From: Euglena gracilis
Taxonomy: Eukaryota; Euglenida; Euglenophyceae; Euglenales
DNA length: 64,000 bases
Direction of reading: 5' to 3'
Assembly: GCA_039621445.1 (NCBI GenBank)
Contig: CP154955.1
Coordinates: 39,192,426 to 39,256,425 of the forward strand
The first letter of the stretch is position 1; every line of letters begins with the position of its first letter. Positions 21,415 to 32,100 of this stretch are shown here, in pieces. Both the position numbers and the translations under genes were made by a program. The notes below the pieces were generated by a model. The model saw nothing but the letters and a program-made list of their open reading frames with translations. It was not told the DNA's origin and did no database searches.

Positions 21415-22266
21415 CTGGAATTCTATGGACCGTCACAAATGCACTGCCAAGCAGAAAGCAGTGAGGGGGGCAATAAGCCCATGCTGCGGGGGGGGGGGGT
21501 ACCAGAGGAGTCACCAGCCAGCTCCAGAAATGAAGATCGCAGCAGGTGACACCCAAAAAGGTGCTTTCATCGTCAAATTGGCCATGCGACCTGCCTGAAA
21601 CTCAAACCAAGGGTGTTCTATTTTCTGTTGCCCCATTTGGATCTCCTCTGGGTTCCTCCAGGCCCCTGGCAGGTTGATCGGCTGCAAGCTTCAGGTCGGG
21701 CCCCACCCCGTACGCCACAAGGCCCTCCTGGATGCCCTCGACCGTGACCAGGCTTTCCTTTAACCATTTGAAGGGGGGCGTCTCCTTGTGTGACGGCCAA
21801 AGCAGGGGTTTTGGGCGAGGTCTGGCCAAGCAAATTCCTTCAGAACGAACATTTGATGGCGTACATGGGTATGTGCTTTGGAACCATGGGTGGCATGGGT
21901 GTGTGCTTTGGAACCCTCTCCCCCTCCTTTCCTCCCCCTTTCCGGCAAAAAAACCCCCATTTTTAATGCCTAACTGTCATGAGAGAAAAGCCACATGACT
22001 TGGTCAACCTAAAAAGGATGCAAATTTGGCTGTGTTTTCTGACTGTTGATGGTGGACTATGGAGACTATGAGCACTGTGTTCCCCTCCCCTGCCGTGGCG
22101 CATGCACCCCCCCCCTGCCAGCCAATATTGTTCCCTGGGTGCACTAAAAAGAAGCCGTGGGTGTCCCCAGGGTGGCGTACGCCTCCTGCAGCGCCTGCAG
22201 CCGCTCCGCAGTGGCCTTCTCTGCGTCGAAGAACAGGAACACCGTGTGACGGACCTTGGCGGCCAT
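21263..22266 (-). CDS. Dabb (stress-responsive A/B barrel) protein, three exons
   Basis: The minus strand encodes a short protein of the Dabb family (dimeric alpha/beta barrel). Exon 1 starts MAAKVRHTVFLFFDAEKATA, matching the family's opening HxVxFxF strand. Exon 2 gives VEGIQEGLVAYGVGPDLKLA, the G(I/V)xxxxVGPxL centre. Exon 3 gives DFVITADFTSVEAYETYAKH and PAHIDFIVTHVKPLL, the conserved DF.S.EA...Y..HPAH.....VKPL end. The roughly 100-residue length is usual. Dabb proteins include stress-induced plant proteins and some cyclases; the substrate here cannot be told. The exon 1/2 junction (GC-GTACGC to GGAAAG) keeps the frame. The 3' border of exon 2 is not resolved. Confidence 0.78.
21620..21752 (-). 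CDS. Dabb gene, exon 2 (3' border uncertain)
   Basis: Acceptor GGAAAG, then LVTVEGIQEGLVAYGVGPDL and KLAADQPARGLEEP. The frame stays open to about 21620, but no convincing donor with the right phase was found, so the true end may be earlier. Confidence 0.6.
22181..22266 (-). CDS. Dabb gene, exon 1
   Basis: The ATG at 22266 starts MAAKVRHTVFLFFDAEKATA then ERLQALQEA. The donor is GTACGC after GAGGC. A later GT (after TTTTTA) is an alternative that would lengthen the exon by 42 bases. Confidence 0.7.
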
Positions 22267-22732
22267 CGGACAATGGGGTGGAGGTCTGTGGACAGCGAGG
22301 GCACATTCGGGCATGTGAGAATGGCCCACGAAGGAGGAAAGGAGGTGCGACACAGGGCTTTCTGGGCGATCCCAGTGGCTCCGTGCATCAGCGCAAGACC
22401 CCCCAACACGCTACAGAGTCGTCCGGTGAACGTTGTGGCCCATTCTCAGCTGAGTCTCATCCCGTAGAACTTCATTTGTGCGCGGAGGGAGAATCCATGT
22501 GATCGGGTGCTAAAATCAAACAGCCGAAAGGCTTGGGGCAATGGAAGGCGACCGGACGCGATGGGAAAGCGGAGGGAATTTCAGTCCGACGGATTCGATG
22601 AGAAAAAGATTGGGGAAAATTGGTTTTGGAGAGGTGGCATAGCTTCCTCATGTTCATTGGGATTGCTCATGAGGATTATGGAACCCGGCTTCCTTAAACA
22701 GCAACAACCAAGCATGATGAAATCTGACATTG

Positions 22733-25700
22733 GTGCTGGCCTGCCCTCTCATTCCGACTCTTCACTCCTTGGGTCCAACCCAAATACCCCACCCAAACAG
22801 TGACATGGCTCGAGCGACTGATTTCGGCAGGGTGCAAAGGCACACTTCATCCTCACAGGGTGGGTGGGTTGGTGTACAGGGAGGGAAAAAACACAAAAAA
22901 AATACTTGTCTGTATAATTCTGCATTGCTATTTGCATTTTCCGATTTTGTAAAAAAAAATTGTAAATTGTAAAAATTGTAAAAAAGCAAAAGGCTTCTTT
23001 GGAATTTTGTGTTTTTTTATGTATTTTCTCATTATTCTTGGGATTTCTTTCTCCAGTTCTGTTGGGCAATGAATTTGACACGTTTGAAAAAATTGACACG
23101 TTTGAAAAAATTGACACGTTTTTAGACAAATATTTCTTGCAACCAAACCCTGAAGTGGGTGTGTCCTTTCCGGCGTGATGTGGGGTGGGGTTCACCATTT
23201 TTGGTGGGAAGCAGAAAAAAATTTGGGCCCAAAAATCGACTCACTGTGAGGCTGTTTGCACGAGACCAAACAAACACAAACAACACAGCAATCAATGCAA
23301 TCAGGCAAAAATCAAGGGCTGCAATCAGGCAAAAATCAAACTCTGCAGACAAACACAGCCCAGGAAGCAGCACACAGCAATGCCATGTGAAGCGGCCCCA
23401 GAACTATGAACGCGGGGTAGCCAGATGCGCCGTCGAAGGGGGGGAAGATGCAGACGCATAACAAAAGCAAGCGTGTAGATTTGAAAGGTATGGCTGCCAG
23501 CAGTGCAGGCAGGCATTAGTGAAATCAATGGGGGGCATCTGTTGCCGTTTCGTTTGTGGTAGTTGCTTTTTTTTTTGTGCCTCGGACTCATGGACATTGA
23601 AACACTCTTGTGTGCGGCAGTGTGGAGGGAAGTAAAACTGACAGATAGAGATCCAAGAACATCACTGCAAAACGAAATGGACTGGATGAACCACAGATGC
23701 CCTTTGAGAGAAACACGCCAAAAAAAGCTCAGAAGATGGGAAATTGGCCAATTGCGCCACACCCGGTGAGAAAAGACGAGGCGACGAAGAGGAAGAACGA
23801 CGTGAGGTGGTACTGAGTGGTGGAGGCATCCACTTTGGTGCCATGTCCATCCCCTCAGCCTTGCAAGGGTCCTGGCCATGCAATTGCTTCAGCCGGGCTT
23901 CAGGACAACTGATCAGCCGATTGCTTTTGAGAATATTTGCCCCTAGATTTTGATGGAAGTCCAGGCGGGGGTGGGGCCAGCTGAACAGAACCAGCAAAGA
24001 GGCACTTCAAATTTAAACACATAAAAAGATTTTGCGACCCCCCCCCCCCGGAGTGTACAGATTTCTGTTGGAAAGAACATTCTTCCTCTGCCAAATGAAA
24101 ACCTCCAGGTGTGCACCACGATTCACCATGCAACATGTGCATATACCGACCAACTGATTAAGTGCAAGGCAATATTCCCCCCAACGGATAAGGAGGCAAA
24201 CTTGGGTTGCGGGGGGGGGGGGGGGCAAATTGACTAGAACAACACAGGGTCAAAAATGCAAAAATTATGAAAAAAAAGCTTTCATTTTTCCCTCCCAGTT
24301 CCAGGCAGCCATCATGCGACGACACAGCTGTGCCCGTAGCCTGGCCAAAATTGTTCTGTTATTGTTCTATTCTAATACTCTAATGTGGTCATGGCCAAAT
24401 CTCAGAAAAGACTGATCTCAGTCAACCATCTGCCTGAAAACCTATCAGTCACTTCTGACCACCCCCCCCTCCGAGGGCTGAGCCCCCCCCAAAAAAAGAA
24501 GTTAGTGACCCTGGGTGGGAGGGGTGGGGACGAAACAGTTACACAAAGATCAGACTCGACAAAAAAACCCAAATTTGTGACGCCGAACAAGACCAAAATG
24601 CATACTGGAACTATTTTCTAGGCAAAAAAATACCTCAATAAAACAAGGTCCTAAGAAAACATCGAAAAAGGAATTCAGCAAACCCAACCTCCTGGGCCCA
24701 AGTCTCAGAACACGCCCATCTAACACTTGTGCAGCTCCATTTGTTGAAACTTCCTCGAGTCAATGGAGTCACCTCTGGACCTCTGGGGAGGAAAAAATAA
24801 GATTTACCTGCCTGAGGACAGGAAAAAATTCGTCTTTCCTTGTCGTGAATTCGTGTCCGCACATGTCTGCAATACCAGGATCAAAACCATGACAGTTTAT
24901 GGATGGAAATGGATACGGATGGGCAGATGCAGGGGGGGGGGGAGGAGAGGTCCGGACCCCCCTTGGGGGGTTGGGGTCATTTTTGGGTGTCAAATTTGGG
25001 GAAAAAACAAAAGCGTCGAATACAGAGGAAAGTCCACCCTCCAGACAGATGGACAGGCAGCGGCAAAAAAGAGGTGGGTGCCTGTCCATCTGTCTGGGGG
25101 GGGGGGAGGATTTCCCTCTATTTTCGGCGCTTTGCAACAATCTTTTAACTCCAAATCTGGCCCCCAAAAGGACCCAAGCCCCCCAGTTATAGCGGACCGC
25201 TGCCTTCGGCGGCGGGTACGCTTGTATTTAGACCCTGCCCTTGTAGCGGCCCCGCGCTTCTATTAGGGGGTGGGGCAGCGGAAATATGGGATAGGTGCCT
25301 AAACAGCGGTGTGCATACGACATCTGTCACAATCACAAAAGTCCCCATCCCACCCCAGCGCAACTTCAAACTGCAGGAAAGCAGAGCGTGGAGGAAGCTT
25401 GCACCGAAAAAAAGCAATTTCGAGGGCTGGCTTTTGTTTGCTCTCTTTGCATGTAAAAGCTGGCCACAGAAGAGCTGGGCCAAAATAGAGAATTCTCAGT
25501 TATGCTCAGCAATGGCATGGTCCTGTTAGTGCTGCTGCCAGAGTTTTATTTTGCCAATACACACTGGTGCCAAAAAAATTAGATGTGAAATACTTGAAAG
25601 GACTGAAAACTTGGAAGGACAGGGCCAAAAATGGTGGAGAAGTGTCTGGCAGGATTTTGGACAAAAAAAAGAATAATTTGGCAGAGTGCCTTAAAAAATG

Positions 25701-26026
25701 CAAAAGAATTTGAATATGATGCGACACAACCCATTGGGAACCTCACCGATGCAAATGCATTTCCTTGGCTCATCAGGAAATGATCAACGGCCAGACTCGA
25801 AACAACCATTACGAACAACTGAAAATCAAGTGCTGAGAAGCCGAAAACTTTCAGGAAAAAATATGTTGAAAAACTTGGAATTGACTGGAAATATTTGGCA
25901 GAACTTCGTATCAATTTTTTTCCACATCACTTTTCCTCGACAATTGCCCGGGGTGCCATGGACCCATTTCAGCGACTCCTGTCTTCGAAACCACTTCCTG
26001 ATGGAAATTATGGTGTGACAACTTTC
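22733..26026. other. 3' flank of ARH-B, no gene recognised
   Basis: Duplicated in unit A (40.94-44.40 kb), but open frames are not conserved in frame between the two copies, which argues against coding. It contains GACACGTTTGAAAAAATT in tandem at about 23.08 kb, absent from unit A. Confidence 0.5.
25041..25097. repeat. Perfect 19-bp palindrome arms
   Basis: CCAGACAGATGGACAGGCA at 25041-25059 is followed after 19 bases by its exact complement at 25079-25097. In unit A only the left arm has a counterpart (43.16-43.18 kb), close to where a MITE is inserted. Confidence 0.85.
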
Positions 26027-26107
26027 TTACAGAACAGATTCACTGAACTTCCCTGACTTCTCCGAAATCTCATTCAACTTTGTCAAAAAAATGTCCACCC
26101 ACTCACC
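26027..26107 (-). CDS. ARH-B possible exon 9 (C-terminus)
   Basis: After CATGCAG the frame reads GEWVDIFLTKLNEISEKSGK then FSESVL and TAA. It joins exon 8 in phase 0 if a 25-base intron (26108-26132) is removed. Without that intron exon 8 reads through to a nearby TGA instead. Confidence 0.4.
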   Translation of the reverse strand, partial: GEWVDIFLTKLNEISEKSGKFSESVL

Positions 26108-29100
26108 CTGCATGAGAAACAAAAAAAAAAACACTGGCTGTGATCTCTGCCTCGATCTCCTTTTGGTTGTACAACGCTCGGAGGTCATTGGGAAAGCCGC
26201 GCACCCCGTACTGAGCCCCCAGTAGGGCCCCAAGGGCCGACCCGCGGGCGACGTTCTCGCCTCCTGCGTTGGCTTCAGAGTCTGCATTGCGTTCGTGCAA
26301 ATCCTCATCCCAAATAGGAACCCATCCCCAAGTTTATTATTTGGTGCCAAACACTTGGCACCGGAGTCAGAGAGGCCGGGTCTGTTGAAATATGCTTGAA
26401 GTTATTTCTTTTTGAATTTAGGCCATTTTTGCATCATTGATATTTGAGATTTTAACAAAATTTCTGGAATTTTTCTTTATTGCTACATCTTAATTACCAC
26501 CCAACGGATGACCAGGTCAAAATGCCAATATGGGGATGAACAAGGAAAACACAATGGCTGGCCAGCTCAATAAAAATAAACACAAGGTGGTAAAAGGAGA
26601 ACATGCTGTGAGGTTTGATGAGGTTGCATGATTTTAAATCCTGTAGTTGCTTATGTTGTGGAGTGTTGTCCTTGGGCCACGATCATTCCAAAGCTTTTTA
26701 TACCAGGTCCTGGTCAGCACTAGCCAACAGAGCGATGCGGGGACCAGCCTCAGCATACCGATAGGCGAAATGCAGCAATGCGGGGAACGACGAGTCGATT
26801 CCGCATGCAACCACAGGGTCTGCAACAGGAAGGCTTTTCATTGGTTCAAATGCTTTCATGAAGCAGAACTTGGGAAGCATTTCACACTCAACGCAAACTC
26901 AAGATCAACTCAACTCCTGAAAACTCGAACAGAACAAAAGCAGTGCGGATATGCAAAGAAGAACAGGGGAAAATAATTCAGTTTGACGTCAGGTGCAAAA
27001 GGTCAATCATGTACACTTTGATTGATTTGCGGTGCTTTCTGTGAAATGGATTTCACATAAAGAAGACCCCTCACAACCACCAGTCTCACACCCACAGCGG
27101 CACCCAATGCTCTGCATCGATGGCCCTGCCTGGCTGGTGCCATCCCCACCCAAGTAGTCCTCGGGGTCCACACTGCCTGCCTTTTGGCGGGCGTCCTGCA
27201 CCGACTGCCGGACGTCGAAGCCCACGCGCTGCCCCGCCTCCGCCACGGCGTCCAGCAGGCTCTGCCGCCCCGCCAGGACGGACGCCAGCAGGTCGGGGGC
27301 ACAGATCCCCCGGCGATGCGGGCTGGCTGGCAGCCGTGGGGAGAGGCGAACACAAGGCAAGGGCGGAAGATGAGCAGTGTGTGAGTGAGACAGTTGGCAA
27401 CATTGGTCCATTTGGATTGTGAATGGAATGCATACCACAGGAACGAGGCTTCCAACTTGATGTGGTTGGATTAGAAGGAAATGGAAGGTGCCATTATGCG
27501 CCTTTCAACTGGTGATGCATGTAACCCCCTCAATTATAACCCCAAGGTTTTCAGCCAAACCCAAAATTGGGGCGTCGTGAAGCATTTTCCAAAAAAAAAT
27601 CGCAATGTTCAAGCAAGCAAGCAAGCAAAATGCCAGAACTCATACGTTGGACTCTGGCCAAGGAATCCGTCCGTCTTGGGGCTAGACCCCTCAGGGGGCT
27701 TGGCCAAACAATTCTGAACAAAAAACAAGTTAGAACCTTCCAGCACCCTCCCCCCCCCCGTACTGACTACTTCTGTCCAAATAGTGAGGAGGGGGAGGGG
27801 CTGGAAAACGACTGTTGGCTGGCTGGACCCTTGGGGATGGGGTCCACTTCGGCTTAAACGGCGCCCTGCCCCCAACCACCAACCCAACCCTCAAATTTTA
27901 TCCTCTATAAAATGACAAAGAAAAAATGATGCCAAAAATTGTCCAAAAATCATAGAGTGCCAAAATAACTGATGGGTGTCATGCTGCAACACACGACACC
28001 TTTACAAAAACAAACAAAAAAAGTACCCAAATTACATTGCCATGTCTCACTTGGTAGAGGAAAAAGTCATTTTTGCAAACCCTCCCAGCTACCGACTAGG
28101 CCTCGTCTCCCCCAGTTATGACCCCCCATTGGGACCAAACAGAAATTTCAGAGGTGCCTTCACGCCTTGACCCCTCCGAAATAAAACTCAAAAATTCATA
28201 TTTTAAAAGAAAACACCCCCTCAAACCCCTTGTCGTGTTGAGCTGGTGATTGCAAGAAATTTGGGTGTGCCTGAAATAAAGAGGGTGATCAGATGAGGGA
28301 TACAACACAGAGGGAATGAATGGTAATATACACCAGAAAAAGTTCAAAGATACCATCACGTGGGAATCTGTGATCAGCATAAACGTCGACATACTTGGGC
28401 AAGACGTCTGAGTTCCGGGTGAGTTTGACAATTGACTGGGCTGCAGACCGAACTTTGTCCGAAGGACCCTCTTCAGTGACTGTTGCAACGATGGCTGGAA
28501 TAGCGAGCGTCAAAGCGTCAATAGCTGACACAATGAGAACAGACAATCAGCAGTGGAAACAACAGCATTACAACAATTCTAAGCTAAAAAAAAATTGGTT
28601 TGGAAAGGAACCGAAACTTGTTGTGATTCCGAACTCTTTTTGTGAACTGGCTGGACCCCCTGGGGTTTGGAGTCTGGGGGTCTGGCCGGCTGGTAGCTAC
28701 ACCCAGATGATGCTCCCCCCCAAAAAAACAGGCACAACGTTCAAATACAGGTAAGTTTGCATTTTTCTGCAATTTCTCCGCTGGCTGGAAAAACGTGCTG
28801 GCCGGCTGGACTTCCTCGGGGGCGGTGTCAGCGTAAGAAAACCCTGGGCGGCCCAGGACCCTAAATTGACCCCGGGCAGGTGCCTTATGGTGAACCCGCA
28901 AGGGGGGTTGATGCTTGGATCCGAGGCAACTCCATTGGGCTGACCCTGGATTGGCCCACTATCCCTTGTCTACTCCTCCATTCCATCTTAGCGGGAATTG
29001 ACACAAAACAAAATGTCGATTAAGCAACGGTGCACCGCAATGAGATGGCTGTGAGGCTAAAGTGACCATGAATATATATATTCAGCCTTGACATCCGAAA

Positions 29101-32100
29101 CCGAAATGAACAAAAATCCTCATTGTTATTGAATAGATTAGATGGCACAAAACAACATGAAACAAAAGAAAAATATATAAAAAAACACCTCGATACCTAA
29201 AGGGCAGCTGTGAATATTAATACCCTGACCTCCCCTGAAAATAAACCCCACCCACGTGGTTGAATAGAAGCCATTACCCCCCTTGACAGACAGGCAAGTG
29301 AAAGAAAATAGCACACCCCAAAGAGAACCCCCCCCCCAGGTTTAATCCAATGGTCCGAAGAAGCTGGGTCTTCTATTCAGGGGTTAAAACGCTGACAAAA
29401 CACACAAACCACACGAACCAACCCCCCCCCCAATATATCCCCCCAAATATAAACGCCCCAGGGTATTTTTTTGGCCCCAAGTCCAGGGACAGAGGGGGAT
29501 ATATTTGGGCAGGGGGGTTTTGGCTCGGAATTTTTTGGGATTTTTGGGCAAAAAATGAACCCTCAAAAAACAGCGGAAATTTTTATCTTCCGGCGGTGCG
29601 TGCCTGGAAGTGCATAAACACGCCTTTTACTCACAGCACATTTTCATCCTTAGGAAATCGTGGTGAAATAAATACTCTTCACGAGCAACTGTCTGGGAAT
29701 GATTGTCGTTGTCTGCACAATCCTGGGGGGCGATGCCCTTTGCGTAATTGACGAAGAACATCCGGTGGCATGTGGATGCAAAAGCATCATTGTGGGAACG
29801 GATGAGGTGCAGTGCCCCGAAAAAAAAGGAAACAATGCATGACAATTTTGTGATTTTCGTTTGTTCTGAGGATTCGCGAAGTTACACCGAGAACCCAGGA
29901 AAAGCTCTGTTTGGGTTTTTTAGTAATTTCAACTCAGATTCAACAATCATTGTTGGCAATGCACCAATCCGGGAGTAGTCATGAACTTCACATAATCAGC
30001 TAGGAATGACTGGGGCTGCACTTCTTCTCCGCTCGTCGCAGATTCTGCAAGATTCCGTAGTAAAAGCCGACTCAGTTGCATCCGGACCATCACCTGTGGC
30101 TGATGAGCATAAATCAGCTCCATCATTTCCATCGGCCATGGATTGAAATATTCATGAAACATATTTGATCCCATATTTTTGTTTGCTCATGCTGCACTTC
30201 GGAGAAAATTTGTTCCCCAAATAATGTCACTCCGGGGATAATATTTGGTCAGCCAAAATACATTCCCAAGGAGGGTAACATGAACAATTTTGGATTTTCT
30301 CCCAAATTTTTGGCACTTTTACCATAAATTTGGACTGATTTGGGACCCTTTTTTAAAGGACCACCTTTCAAATTCCCTTTTCTTTCAACTGCAAAATGTT
30401 CATTTCTTGACGCCGGGTATTTTTTAAAAACAAAATGGAAATGCCAAATGCATTGCATTTGCAATAATAAATTTGCAGAATAAAAATTTTGAGGGAAAAT
30501 TTTTTTGTAAATTGTTGCAGATGCATTTTTTAGCTTTTCCTCCACCTCCAAAAAATGCAAAGTAAATGGCTGCAAAATGATACCCCCCCCAAATAACCTT
30601 GATGGGCCCTTGCCTCTGGTAGGGCCCGAATAATAACTTGGCGGAGGCAGCCGGAAAAGATGGTTCCAGCTCCCCCCCCCCCTGCAGACATTCCCTCCTG
30701 GCCAGGCGACCTTTGGCATATGTAAATTTTGCGATTGCGCACACAGTTCCCCAAGATCTTGCCATGCTTGCTGAACTGGATGGGTTAAACTCTGTTGGAT
30801 GAACTCTGAGGTGCCCTGGGCTTGGCCCTGGTATGGGAGAGGAAGGGGGTGGTATGGATCAAGGCAGGGGAAAAATGTCAGCATTTCAGAGGGGTTGGGG
30901 CGCTTCGATATAAGGGAGGTGGGGGGGGGTCGGACCCTCGGTCCAACATGGGGGAGGGGGCAATCCAAAGAAATGAGATTTGCGGCATTTTTAATTTTGG
31001 CCCCCACTCGATGCTGGGATGGCCCTTGGACTGCCCTTGGAAAATAAATGCCTAAAAAATTTGGAAACACCTTTAAAAAAAAACCATAAAAACCTTTAAA
31101 ATGACATAAAAAGGAAACACCTGAAAAACCTTACAAACCTCATAAATTATTTGAAATTTACGCCGTAAAAAATACCCCCTGCCTGGGGGTGGGATTCAGT
31201 CAAGAAGGGCGTTGCAACACTAGGAGCGGTTCTCTGCTTTGACTGCTTGACGACAGACACATCGAGGCATTGTGAACATTGGCCCATTTGCAAATCCACC
31301 CTCACGAATTTCAGGATACCTTTAATGCCTTTAAGGACTTTGCCTTAAAAAGAGGCTTCTGGGTTTGGCCATTTATTGGTGAAAAACGTCCATTTTTCTG
31401 ACAATCTCCTTTTATTTTGGGCTTTCTAGCTGCGTTAAGCCCGGGAGTTTTGTGTACAGAACGCGGGGGGGGGGGGGAATGGGGGGTTGCTGAGCTCTAT
31501 GGGTAAGAGCGAAGCTCACCCCTGGGGAAAAACAGGGGTCCGACCCCCCCACCCGCCCTCCCCCTTCCCGGGTCGCAGCCACCTCGGGAACCGGCGACTT
31601 ATCACCATGACCCCAGCTCCGTTCCCGGATTTTTTTTCCAGTCGCGAGCGACTTTAATTTAGGAATTCTAGTTTCCAAATCACCTCCATTTGGCCCCCAA
31701 CTCCCCGCCTGGCCCGAGTTCTTCACGCGCGAAGGGGTCCAAACTGGATGGGATTGGCCCGCCCCCTCCCTTCCGAATCTGCCATTTTGCCGGGGTCCAA
31801 AAATTGGTCAAAAGATCGATTTTTCGAAAATATCTCGAGAAAACGTACATTATTTCCGGAAATGTCTGACAAAATGTACCCCCCCGGAGGCCCTCTATCA
31901 ACACCCATTCACTGTTTTTGCCGCTGACACGTCTGGCCCGTGTTCTGGTGCGCTTTTGCGTCCCAAAACGGCCGTTTTGCGGTGTTTTTTTTGGGCCGTT
32001 TTTTTGGTCAAAAAAAAACATTTTTTCCAAAGTATCTCCACAACGAAGCAAAATCAAAGAAAATGCCCGGAGAGCAAAAATGAAGAACTTGTAATGCCCT

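Noticed and set aside
23325-23879. A minus-strand frame partly conserved in unit A (ARTLARLRGWTWHQSG)
   Set aside because: The conserved reading breaks by frame changes between the copies; similarity is explained by the DNA duplication.
24402-25266. Plus and minus frames through G/C-run sequence near 24.9-25.2 kb
   Set aside because: Proline/glycine-rich translations of homopolymer runs, not conserved in frame in unit A.
30900-30960. A possible fourth copy of the CAGGGTTTGATATAAGGA MITE (CTTCGATATAAGGGAGGTGG)
   Set aside because: Only one end resembles the family; no matching right terminus or target duplication was found.
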